Counted from the first letter of the stretch, positions 1 to 6,117 are shown. The stretch is DNA of 6,614 nt from Bacteroidetes bacterium 4572_112 (GCA_002254285.1 NIUZ01000159.1:1-6614), one strand, 5' to 3'. The notes: a model not told the origin generated them from the letters alone. Made by a program: numbers and translations.

Positions 1-617
1 GAATTTACATTTTGTCCAAGTAAGGTAATTTCCTTATATCCTTTGGCATGCAGGTCTTTAGCTTCGGCAATTATTGATTCAGGATCTCTGCTTCTTTCGT
101 GTCCTCTAGTATAAGGTACCACGCAGTATGAGCAATAATTGTCGCAACCACGCATAATGGAAATAAAAGCCGAAATGCCATTTTTATCTAGCCTTACAGG
201 AGTTATTTCTGCGTAAGTCTCTTCCAACGAAAGTACTGTATTCGCCATTTGCCTTCCATCTTCGGTTTGACTAATAAGGTTTGGCAAATCGCGATAAGCA
301 TCAGGACCAACAACCATATCAATAAAATCCTCTTCCTTTAATAAAGTCTCTTTCAGTCGCTCGGCCATACAGCCAAGTATTCCAACCTTAAGACTAGGTT
401 TTTTCTTTTTAAGATGCTTAAATTCTTGAATTCTATTTCTCACTTTCTTTTCGGCATTTTCGCGAATCGAGCAAGTGTTTACAAATATCAAATCAGCATC
501 TTTTGCGGTTTTTGTAAGTTCGTAACCTTCTTTCTCAAGTATTGATACAACAACCTCACTGTCAGATATATTCATCTGGCAGCCATAGGTCTCTATAAAT
601 AGTTTCTTTGAATTCAT
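1..617 (-). CDS. miaB: MiaB, tRNA-2-methylthio-N6-dimethylallyladenosine synthase (5' part, truncated by window edge)
   Basis: Read on the minus strand from ATG at 617-615, this open frame gives 205 residues and runs off the left edge, so a little under half of a usual 440-480 aa MiaB is present. MiaB adds a methylthio group to i6A37 of tRNAs reading UNN codons, in the cytoplasm, using two 4Fe-4S clusters and S-adenosylmethionine. The N-terminal UPF0004 domain shows its three cluster cysteines: C13 (ETYGCQMN, followed by DSE), C49 (NTCSIRENA) and C83 (LGCMAER). The radical-SAM motif is RGCDNYCSYC with C158, C162 and C165, followed by VVPYTRG; the visible part ends in LLGQNVN. TYGCQMN with DSE separates MiaB from RimO (GCPKN) and MtaB (GCKxN). 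The C-terminal half of the radical-SAM domain and the TRAM domain lie outside. It is divergent from topA. No Shine-Dalgarno precedes the start, which is usual in this phylum. Confidence 0.97.
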   Translation of the reverse strand, partial: MNSKKLFIETYGCQMNISDSEVVVSILEKEGYELTKTAKDADLIFVNTCSIRENAEKKVRNRIQEFKHLKKKKPSLKVGILGCMAERLKETLLKEEDFIDMVVGPDAYRDLPNLISQTEDGRQMANTVLSLEETYAEITPVRLDKNGISAFISIMRGCDNYCSYCVVPYTRGHERSRDPESIIAEAKDLHAKGYKEITLLGQNVN

Positions 618-683
618 ATTCTTATAATTTAAGCATTCTAAGGTTTTGACATATTATTGAAATATGCCATATTAGAAAGTTTG

Positions 684-691
684 CAAATTTA
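684..691 (-). promoter_or_regulatory. Candidate miaB promoter, Bacteroidota -7 element
   Basis: On the minus strand this reads TAAATTTG followed by C, an exact match to the Bacteroidota sigma-ABfr -7 consensus TAnnTTTG. It would start transcription near 676-679, giving a leader of about 60 nt before the miaB ATG. The -33 element is weak: a TGTG lies upstream but at shorter than usual spacing. The motif alone arises by chance fairly often in DNA this AT-rich, so position and orientation carry much of the weight. Confidence 0.45.
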
Positions 692-717
692 CATCAAATA
701 TGCTGTTCACATTATTC

Positions 718-737
718 ATGAATATGATTTTATTCAT
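718..737. repeat. Inverted repeat and first copy of a 20-bp word shared with the pre-porP gap
   Basis: ATGAATA at 718-724 and TATTCAT at 731-737 form a perfect inverted repeat with a 6-nt spacer. A further TATTCAT at 713-719 overlaps the first arm and makes the palindrome TATTCATGAATA. The 20 bp from 718 match 4872-4891 at 18 positions, including the first 13 without a mismatch. It may be a protein-binding site; no family can be named. Confidence 0.35.
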
Positions 738-910
738 CTTTTTGATAAAATATGCTCTTTGACACCAATTAATAGTATAAATAAGCTCGTTTGCCTTAGT
801 TTGTTATTCATTAAAATATAAATATGCTTAATCTGAGGAATTGTAATTAATAGATTATTAGTTTATTATGCTTTATTATTGTAATCTGGTCGGAATGATA
901 ATAAAATATA

Positions 911-918
911 TAACTTTG
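911..918 (+). promoter_or_regulatory. Candidate topA promoter, Bacteroidota -7 element
   Basis: TAACTTTG followed by C matches the TAnnTTTG(C) -7 element of Bacteroidota promoters and is the only exact plus-strand match I found in this gap. Transcription would begin near 923-926, giving a leader of about 130 nt before the topA ATG, with the hairpin at 924-948 at its extreme 5' end. No clear TTG-type -33 element is seen at the expected distance; the sequence there is GGTCGG-like. The promoter probably also serves the downstream ureohydrolase-like gene, since only 7 bp separate the two coding regions. Confidence 0.55.
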
Positions 919-923
919 CAGCC

Positions 924-956
924 GCATTTTTAGGGTAATCTAAAAAGCATTTTTTT
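924..956 (+). terminator. Terminator-like hairpin at the 5' end of the topA leader
   Basis: Bases 924-933 (GCATTTTTAG) pair with 940-948 (CTAAAAAGC) as nine base pairs with one bulged A (926) around a 6-nt loop (GGTAAT). An unbroken run of seven T follows at 950-956. This is the shape of an intrinsic terminator, but the stem is mostly A-T and therefore weak. It lies directly after the predicted start site and more than 90 nt before the topA ATG. It could be an attenuator, a 5' stem-loop that stabilises the mRNA, or the end of a very short leader RNA. The structure is visible; the role is inferred. Confidence 0.45.
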
Positions 957-1055
957 CGAGGAAAAACATCCAGCTATATATTAAGGTATAGTATTTATTA
1001 CTCAAAATTAAGGGTGTAATGAAAGATAATAACATATTCATTTAAAGATAATCAA

Positions 1056-3491
1056 ATGGCTAAGAATCTCTTAATTGTCGAGTCACCAGCAAAGGCAAAA
1101 ACCATCAATAAATATTTGGGAGAAGACTTTATCGTAAAATCAAGTTTTGGACATATTCGTGATTTAGCGAAAAAAGATTTAGGAGTAAATATTAATGATG
1201 ATTTTAGTCCAGTATATATTGTTGATCCTGACAAGAAAAAAATTGTTAGCGAACTAAAGAAACTTAGTAAGGAAGCAGAAACTGTATGGCTGGCTTCGGA
1301 TGAGGATCGCGAGGGGGAAGCTATTGCTTGGCACCTTGCCGAAACTTTGAAACTTGATCCTGCTAAGACTAAACGCATTGTTTTTCATGAGATTACAAAA
1401 GAAGCTATTGTTAATGCTGTAAAGAATCCTCGCGAAATTGATTATAATTTGGTGGATGCTCAGCAAGCTCGAAGAGTACTTGATAGATTAGTAGGTTTTG
1501 AGCTTTCTCCATTATTATGGAAAAAAATTAGACCATCATTGTCAGCAGGCCGTGTGCAGTCAGTAGCTGTTCGCCTTATTGTGGAAAGAGAAAAAGATAT
1601 TGCTAAATTTACGGCTACATCTTCTTATAAAATTACTGCAGAATTTGAGAACGAAGATGGCTCAAAATATAAGTCAGAGCTATCAACAAAATTCACGAAG
1701 AAGGAAGATGCAATGTCTTTCTTAGAGCAATGTAAAAATCACGATTTTCAGGTTGCAAAAGTAGAAAAGAAACCGGCAAAACGTACTCCTGCTGCTCCAT
1801 TTACAACATCATCATTACAGCAAGAAGCAAATAGAAAAATGGGTTATTCGGTTTCTAAAACCATGACCTTAGCTCAGCAATTATACGAAGCTGGACATAT
1901 TACATATATGAGAACTGACTCCATTAACCTTTCGGACCTAGCATTAAAAATGGCTAAAGACGAGATTACTGGTTTATATGGTGCTGAATATTCTAACGTT
2001 AGAAATTTTAAGACTAAGATTAAAGGTGCACAAGAGGCTCACGAGGCTATTCGACCTACAGATATGAGCCTTAAAGTTGCTGGTAAAGATGCTCAGCAAA
2101 AACGTATTTACGATCTTATTCTTAAACGTACTTTGGCTTCTCAAATGAGTGATGCTAAGCTCGAAAAAACCATTATTACCATTGACTCACCAAATAGTAA
2201 GTATCATTTTACTACCAATGGTGAGGTTATTATATTCGATGGTTTCCTTAAGGTATATCAAGTTGCTCAGGATGAAGATGCTGAAACTGATCAAATGGAA
2301 GGAATGTTACCTCCAACAACTGCAGGAGACGCCCTTAATTATAATAATATAAATGCGGTACAGCGCTTTACTAAGCAACCACCACGTTATTCTGAGGCCT
2401 CTTTGGTGAAGAAAATGGAGGACTTAGGAATTGGTCGTCCTTCTACTTATGCTCCAACTATATCTACTATTCTTAATAGAGGTTATGTTGTAAAGGATGA
2501 GATTGAAGGAATAAAAAGAAATTATACGGAATTGGTATTGGCAGCACAGAATATTGCTGAGAATATTAATACAGAAAATGCTGGAGCTTCAAAAGGAAAA
2601 TTAAGCCCAACAGATATTGGTAAAATTGTTAATGAATTTCTTGTAAAGTATTTTGAGGAAATTCTTAGTTATGATTTTACTGCCAAAGCAGAGAAAGAGT
2701 TTGATGATATTGCTGCCGGCAAAACTAAGTGGAATGCAAGAATTAAAGAATTCTATGCCGGTTTTCATGCCAAGGTTGTTGAAACAACAGAAACTGCTGA
2801 GCGACATAGTGGAGAACGTCAACTTGGAGTTGATCCTGCTACAGGTAAAAATGTAATTGTTCGTATGGGTAAATTTGGCCCAATAGTTCAAATAGGAGAG
2901 ACTACTGAAGAGGAAAAACCTAAGTTTGCAGGCTTGCAAAAAGGTCAGTCTTTGGAGTCTATTTCTTTTGAAGATGCAATGGAGCTATTCAAATTCCCAC
3001 GCCAAATGGGGCAATACGAAGATAAGGTTGTTACTGTGGCAATTGGTCGTTTTGGACCTTATGTGCGTCATGATAGTAAGTTCTTCTCTTTACCTAAGGA
3101 GGATGACCCTGCTTCTGTAAGCTTCGAAAGAACGGTAGAGATTATTGAGGCTAAACGTCAGAAAGATAGAGAGAATACTATAAAAATATTTGACGAGGAG
3201 CCAGGTTTAATAATTATGAATGGTCGCTTTGGACCGTATATATCTTTTGAAAAACGTAATTATAAAATTGCTAAAACTACTGATCCAGAAACTCTTTCTT
3301 TGGATGACTGTAAGGAAATTATAGAAAAAGCACCAGCTAAAAAAGGCGCTAAGAAAAAAGCTCCTGCTAAAAAGAAAGCGCCAGCAAAGAAAAAAGCAAC
3401 AACTAAGAAAAAAACTGTAGTAAAGAAAAAGACTGCTACAAAAAAGAAAACTGTTGCCAAAAAGAAGACTACAACTAAAAAGACAAAGTAA
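1056..3491 (+). CDS. topA: Type I (type IA) DNA topoisomerase TopA
   Basis: This complete 811-residue protein relaxes negatively supercoiled DNA by Mg-dependent single-strand passage through a 5'-phosphotyrosine intermediate. The start is secure: MAKNLLIVESPAKAKTINKYLG is the family N-terminus. The TOPRIM domain (about 3-115) carries E9 and the acidic triad D82, D84, E86 in SDEDREGEAIAWHL. SAGRVQS is at 163-169. The catalytic tyrosine is Y284 in ITYMRTDSINLS. AHEAIRPTD follows at 328-336, and the conserved IGRPSTYAPTIST at 459-471. The C-terminus has three FGP(Y) repeats (around 605, 664 and 723) of the Toprim_C_rpt type instead of zinc ribbons; the only cysteines are C226 and C752. Residues 758-811 form a lysine-rich tail with a strict six-residue period. 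Family knowledge suggests the tail binds DNA and aids processivity, as in actinobacterial TopA. The next gene starts 7 bp downstream. Confidence 0.98.
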   Translation: MAKNLLIVESPAKAKTINKYLGEDFIVKSSFGHIRDLAKKDLGVNINDDFSPVYIVDPDKKKIVSELKKLSKEAETVWLASDEDREGEAIAWHLAETLKLDPAKTKRIVFHEITKEAIVNAVKNPREIDYNLVDAQQARRVLDRLVGFELSPLLWKKIRPSLSAGRVQSVAVRLIVEREKDIAKFTATSSYKITAEFENEDGSKYKSELSTKFTKKEDAMSFLEQCKNHDFQVAKVEKKPAKRTPAAPFTTSSLQQEANRKMGYSVSKTMTLAQQLYEAGHITYMRTDSINLSDLALKMAKDEITGLYGAEYSNVRNFKTKIKGAQEAHEAIRPTDMSLKVAGKDAQQKRIYDLILKRTLASQMSDAKLEKTIITIDSPNSKYHFTTNGEVIIFDGFLKVYQVAQDEDAETDQMEGMLPPTTAGDALNYNNINAVQRFTKQPPRYSEASLVKKMEDLGIGRPSTYAPTISTILNRGYVVKDEIEGIKRNYTELVLAAQNIAENINTENAGASKGKLSPTDIGKIVNEFLVKYFEEILSYDFTAKAEKEFDDIAAGKTKWNARIKEFYAGFHAKVVETTETAERHSGERQLGVDPATGKNVIVRMGKFGPIVQIGETTEEEKPKFAGLQKGQSLESISFEDAMELFKFPRQMGQYEDKVVTVAIGRFGPYVRHDSKFFSLPKEDDPASVSFERTVEIIEAKRQKDRENTIKIFDEEPGLIIMNGRFGPYISFEKRNYKIAKTTDPETLSLDDCKEIIEKAPAKKGAKKKAPAKKKAPAKKKATTKKKTVVKKKTATKKKTVAKKKTTTKKTK
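3327..3488 (+). repeat. 18-bp-period repeat encoding the lysine-rich TopA tail
   Basis: This stretch encodes TopA residues 758-811, of which 27 of 54 are lysine and none is acidic. KKK triads begin at residues 766, 772, 778, 784, 790, 796 and 802, an exact six-residue period, with KK at 808-809 in register. The first units are APAKKK-like and the later ones TVVKKK- or TATKKK-like, so there are two sub-families. The codons within the triads vary (AAA/AAG mixed), so the periodicity is kept at protein level and is not a recent DNA slippage product. It resembles histone H1-like tails. Confidence 0.85.
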
Positions 3492-3498
3492 TATATAA

Positions 3499-4674
3499 AT
3501 GGATTTTTCGATATACCTTAATAGCATAGAAATCCCAGATTTCGATTTCGACTCTTCTGCTACAAAGCGCCAAATGGGCGACTTTATTAAAGTAAATAGT
3601 GTTGATGATGGTATGCCCGATTTGGAAGGTATGCAAATGGCGATTATTGGTGTTACTGAATCTCGAAATTCTGTTAATAATTATGGCTGTAGCAAAGCTC
3701 CTGATGAGGTACGAAAGTATTTGTATCGCTTATTTCTTGTAAATGAGAATATGAATGTTGCTGACCTTGGGAATATCAAAGCAGGATATAATATCGAAGA
3801 TACCTATTTTGCTGTCAAATCTGTTGCAGAATATCTCCTTAAAAACAATATCATTCCTATTATCATTGGTGGTTCGCAAGATATCACTTATGCAAATTAT
3901 ACTGCCTACGAAAATATGGGTCAGGTAATAAATATAGCTTCTATTGATTCATCTTTCGACCTTGGTAATGCTGAGGAGAACTTTAATTCAAGATCCTTTC
4001 TGAGTAAGATTATACTTCATCAACCAAATTTTTTATTCAATTATACCAATATAGGATATCAAACATACTTTGTTGATTCACAAGCTATAAAATTAATGGA
4101 ATCTCTTTATTTTGATGTATATCGTCTTGGAGTAATGCGTAATAATATGGAGGAGATAGAGCCTTTGGTTCGAAATGCAGACTTACTTAGCTTCGATATT
4201 AGTTCAATACGTCAGAATGAAGCCCCTGCAAACGTAAACACTTCACCAAATGGATTTACTGGCGAAGAAGCTTGTAGAATTGCGCGCTATGCTGGTATTA
4301 GTGATAAACTTTCTTCTTTCGGTATTTATGAAATTAATCCTGATAATGATATTAATGGGATGACTGCGCATTTAGCTGCTCAAATTATTTGGTATTTCAT
4401 GGAAGGGTTCTATCAACGAAAAGGTGACTTTCCTCATAAACAGAAAGATAACTATAAAAAATATAATGTAGGAGTGGTAAATAATGATCATCCTATAGTT
4501 TTTTATGAAAGTTTGCGTAGTGGTAGATGGTGGATGCAGGTGCCATTAAATGGTGAAAGTGCTGATAAGTATAAAAGACATTATATGCTTCCTTGTTCGT
4601 ATTCTGATTACGAATCAACTACCGCTGGTGATATTCCTGATAGATGGTGGCAAGTCTATAAGAAGCTTATGTAA
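3499..4674 (+). CDS. Ureohydrolase-fold (arginase/formimidoylglutamase-like) protein, probably catalytically inactive
   Basis: This 391-residue protein aligns by eye with the ureohydrolase superfamily and would often be named formimidoylglutamase. IIIGGSQDITYANY (121-134) stands where GGxH is expected, SIDSSFDLG (148-156) where DAHxD is, and LSFDISSI (230-237) where SxDxDxxDP is. NGFTGEEACRIARYAG (251-266) and YEINPDNDINGMTAHLAAQ (277-295) match the usual C-terminal motifs. The manganese ligands are only partly kept: D150, D154 and D233 remain, but Q127, S152 and S235 replace His, His and Asp. A binuclear Mn centre is therefore unlikely. A C-terminal extension of about 85 residues with two WW pairs (344-345, 383-384) is not part of the usual arginase fold. 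No signal peptide is seen, so it is probably cytoplasmic. It lies 7 bp after topA and is likely cotranscribed, with T9SS genes downstream and no histidine-degradation genes nearby. Fold is fairly sure; function is unknown. Confidence 0.85.
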   Translation: MDFSIYLNSIEIPDFDFDSSATKRQMGDFIKVNSVDDGMPDLEGMQMAIIGVTESRNSVNNYGCSKAPDEVRKYLYRLFLVNENMNVADLGNIKAGYNIEDTYFAVKSVAEYLLKNNIIPIIIGGSQDITYANYTAYENMGQVINIASIDSSFDLGNAEENFNSRSFLSKIILHQPNFLFNYTNIGYQTYFVDSQAIKLMESLYFDVYRLGVMRNNMEEIEPLVRNADLLSFDISSIRQNEAPANVNTSPNGFTGEEACRIARYAGISDKLSSFGIYEINPDNDINGMTAHLAAQIIWYFMEGFYQRKGDFPHKQKDNYKKYNVGVVNNDHPIVFYESLRSGRWWMQVPLNGESADKYKRHYMLPCSYSDYESTTAGDIPDRWWQVYKKLM

Positions 4675-4690
4675 TATTATGTAGCTTTGT

Positions 4691-4719
4691 TGTATAAATG
4701 AGAACTAGCCCTTTATACA
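4691..4719 (+). repeat. Inverted repeat TGTATAAA/TTTATACA after the ureohydrolase-like gene
   Basis: TGTATAAA (4691-4698) and TTTATACA (4712-4719) are perfect 8-bp inverted repeats with a 13-nt spacer, starting 17 nt after the stop codon. As RNA it would form an A-U-rich stem. No T-run follows, so it is a poor intrinsic terminator; it may be a 3'-end mRNA hairpin or a protein-binding site. Confidence 0.35.
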
Positions 4720-4871
4720 GAATATACTATATTGCCTAGCAGCCTTTTGCCAATTAGATTATAATAACTCCCCTTAATTTTCGCGAAGGACATATTTATA
4801 ATGCCTTATTATTCCAATAAGCTTGATTTTATATTTATGTTAAAAAAACAAAATTTTTTCCAATAATATAA

Positions 4872-4891
4872 ATGAATATGATTTAATTGAT
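4872..4891. repeat. Second copy of the 20-bp word shared with the miaB-topA gap
   Basis: This segment matches 718-737 at 18 of 20 positions, the first 13 (ATGAATATGATTT) without a mismatch, in the same orientation. It lies about 90 bp upstream of the candidate porP -7 element. The perfect TATTCAT right arm of the first copy is degraded here to AATTGAT, so the inverted repeat is imperfect. Confidence 0.3.
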
Positions 4892-4895
4892 ATTG

Positions 4896-4948
4896 TTTTA
4901 CATTAGACCAAAGCCTTGTTGGTGTGAGCTGTGTCCATAGTAGTAAAA
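4896..4948 (+). other. GC-richer patch with nested inverted repeats
   Basis: Within a very AT-rich gap, 4905-4940 is about half G+C. It holds a small hairpin ACCAA (4907-4911) / TTGGT (4919-4923) with a 7-nt loop. The patch is bracketed by TTTTAC (4896-4901) and GTAAAA (4943-4948), which can pair as an outer stem. Such GC islands in AT-rich genomes sometimes mark structured RNAs. It lies upstream of the candidate porP promoter, so it would belong to a separate RNA or to the 3' end of the topA transcript. It does not fit tRNA. Confidence 0.25.
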
Positions 4949-4983
4949 TCCAAATGAGAATGTGATTTAGTATTTAGTAATAT

Positions 4984-4991
4984 TATTTTTG
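4984..4991 (+). promoter_or_regulatory. Candidate porP-gldK operon promoter
   Basis: TATTTTTG followed by C is an exact match to the Bacteroidota -7 element TAnnTTTG(C). A TGTG at 4961-4964 lies 19 bp upstream, a reasonable distance for the -33 element (consensus TTTG/TTG). Transcription would start near 4996-4999, leaving a leader of about 78 nt before the porP start chosen here. This is the best-supported promoter in the window because both elements and their spacing fit. Confidence 0.5.
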
Positions 4992-5074
4992 CATTAATGT
5001 GTTTTTATTAAATTATGTTAAACTTTTTTTTATACTTTAGCCACTTGTTTATACACAAGCACAAAAATAACAAT

Positions 5075-6052
5075 ATGAAACAGTTCTTATTAATGGTAAG
5101 CATTGTGTTAATCAGCGGTTTAGCCGTTGCTCAACAGGATGTTCAATACACGAATTTCATGTTCTCAAAGTTTAACTTTAACCCAGGTTTTGCTGGGATG
5201 GGAGACGGAATATGTGTAAATGGCTTAGCTCGCCAGCAGTGGATGGGTTATAAAGGTACTGATGGAGAGGGTGGTGCGCCTTCGACATATTACTTTGCTG
5301 CCCAAAGTCCTGTAAAAGTATTATTAGGAGGTATTGGTGTAGTTGTAACAAAAGACGCTATCGGATTTGAAAACAACACAAGCGTAAGATTAGCATATTC
5401 ATTTCATTTAAATATTGGTTCAGGAAAATTAGGAATAGGTTTACAAGCAGGATTTTTGAATAAACAAATAGACTTTACTAAATTTAGACCTACAGACGAT
5501 AGTGATCCTTTATTACAAGGAGGGAATGAATCGGCAATGGGCTTTGATATGGCTTTTGGTGCAGTGTATAAAACCGATAAATATTATGCAGGAGTTTCAT
5601 TTACTCAAATGCAAAATATATGGAATGCAGAAGCTGAGTTTGCTTCTGGAAATGATAATTTAGCAAACCCTGATTACATTAACCATACATTTATTACTGG
5701 TGGTTATTTTTATCAGTTATCGATGATGCCGACTATTACATTGAATCCAAATGTATTAGTTAAAATAGCAGGTACATCATCAGCACAATTTGATCTTAAT
5801 ATGTTGGCGTGGTATAATAAACAAGTATACGCCGGCGTTACCTATAGAGCTACTGATGCAGTTTCTGTATTGGCAGGATATAAAGTGGTTAATGGAGCTT
5901 TAAAAGGCTTAATGGGAGGTTTATCATATGATATTACAACCTCAAAGATGAGTTCTGGAACTAGTGGATCTTTCGAAATATTTCTGAAGTATTGCTTCAA
6001 AATCGAGATACCTGCTAAGAAAGAAAAACACGGAACAGTGTTATATTTATAA
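5075..6052 (+). CDS. porP: PorP/SprF-family type IX secretion system outer-membrane protein
   Basis: This 325-residue protein belongs to the PorP/SprF family, predicted outer-membrane beta-barrels of the T9SS that work with the GldK-GldN periplasmic ring. I chose ATG 5075 because it opens a clean signal peptide (MKQFLLMVSIVLISGLAVA, predicted cleavage before QQDVQYTNFM). An in-frame ATG at 5015 would add 20 residues without family character and break the signal peptide. The mature N-terminus has the family signature: QDVQYTNFMF, then FNFNPGFAGM (34-42) and RQQWMGYKGT (53-62). The body alternates Gly/aromatic-rich strands (LGIGLQAGFLN, YYAGVSFTQM, VYAGVTYRAT, VSVLAGYK), as in a beta-barrel. 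The end, GSFEIFLKYCFKIEIP (298-313), is the typical PorP/SprF C-terminal strand. Being next to gldK supports porP over one of the many sprF-like paralogues. It is followed by gldK after 65 nt with no terminator seen, so the two are probably one operon. Confidence 0.92.
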   Translation: MKQFLLMVSIVLISGLAVAQQDVQYTNFMFSKFNFNPGFAGMGDGICVNGLARQQWMGYKGTDGEGGAPSTYYFAAQSPVKVLLGGIGVVVTKDAIGFENNTSVRLAYSFHLNIGSGKLGIGLQAGFLNKQIDFTKFRPTDDSDPLLQGGNESAMGFDMAFGAVYKTDKYYAGVSFTQMQNIWNAEAEFASGNDNLANPDYINHTFITGGYFYQLSMMPTITLNPNVLVKIAGTSSAQFDLNMLAWYNKQVYAGVTYRATDAVSVLAGYKVVNGALKGLMGGLSYDITTSKMSSGTSGSFEIFLKYCFKIEIPAKKEKHGTVLYL

Positions 6053-6117
6053 ATTTAATGAAACAAAATATTGGTGGCAACGTACAAACCGCCTAATTGT
6101 AAACGAAAAGTTGAATT

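Larger units (their letters stand above)
660..827 (+). repeat. Four direct copies of AAATATGC in the miaB-topA gap
   Basis: The octamer AAATATGC occurs at 660-667, 696-703, 748-755 and 820-827, always in the same orientation. The last three extend to AAATATGCT. Start-to-start spacings are 36, 52 and 72 bp, so this is not a tandem array. I did not see the octamer in the other intergenic gap of this window. The copies lie around and upstream of the candidate miaB promoter and upstream of the topA promoter. They could be binding sites for a regulator or nucleoid protein, or a chance cluster in AT-rich DNA. Confidence 0.5.
618..1055. other. Divergent intergenic region between miaB and topA
   Basis: These 438 bp separate two divergently transcribed genes and are much more AT-rich than the flanking coding DNA. 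I find no convincing coding frame and no tRNA or rRNA. The region holds a candidate promoter for each gene (684-691 minus, 911-918 plus), four direct copies of AAATATGC between 660 and 827, a 12-bp perfect palindrome TATTCATGAATA at 713-724 that overlaps an inverted repeat ATGAATA-N6-TATTCAT (718-737), and a hairpin plus T-run at 924-956. A 9-bp direct repeat AAAGATAAT (1022-1030 and 1044-1052) sits just before the topA start. The region is long for a simple divergent promoter pair, which leaves room for regulation. Confidence 0.7.
4675..5074. other. Non-coding gap between the ureohydrolase-like gene and porP
   Basis: These 400 bp are AT-rich and hold no convincing coding frame. From left to right they contain an inverted repeat (4691-4719), the 8-bp palindrome TTCGCGAA (4780-4787), a short hairpin CTTATT-N5-AATAAG (4805-4821), an A-run followed by a T-run (4842-4859), the second copy of a word shared with the miaB-topA gap (4872-4891), a GC-richer patch (4896-4948), and a candidate promoter (4984-4991). 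No strong intrinsic terminator (GC-rich stem plus T-run) is seen, although the topA transcript should end here. Confidence 0.6.

Noticed and set aside
753..764. TGCTCTTTGACA, resembling the rRNA antitermination boxA
   Set aside because: There is no rRNA operon here and no boxB/boxC context. The likeness is short and partly shared with the AAATATGC repeat and generic TTTG words.
3440..3446. Slippery heptamer A AAA AAG in frame within the TopA lysine tail, which could allow a -1 shift to a stop at 3476-3478
   Set aside because: Lysine-triad coding makes such heptamers likely by chance. The shift would only swap the last 14 residues for 10, and no downstream stimulatory structure is evident.
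3207..3527. Long minus-strand open frames opposite the end of topA
   Set aside because: They arise from the complement of the lysine-codon repeat (runs of TTT/TTC/CTT giving Phe/Leu/Ser-rich protein) and have no recognisable family.
4682..4689. TAGCTTTG, an exact TAnnTTTG match just after the ureohydrolase-like gene
   Set aside because: There is no -33-like sequence at the right distance, and an isolated match is expected by chance in a gap this AT-rich. The match at 4984-4991 is better placed for porP.
5015..5074. In-frame upstream ATG that would add 20 residues to PorP
   Set aside because: The extension has no family character and would place a second hydrophobic segment before a complete signal peptide starting at 5075. 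It also lies in AT-rich leader sequence after the likely promoter.
6053..6117. Possible terminator or promoter between porP and gldK
   Set aside because: Only a few G-C pairs around TTGGTGGC and CCGCC can form, no T-run follows, and there is no TAnnTTTG element. The 65-nt gap is better read as intra-operon.
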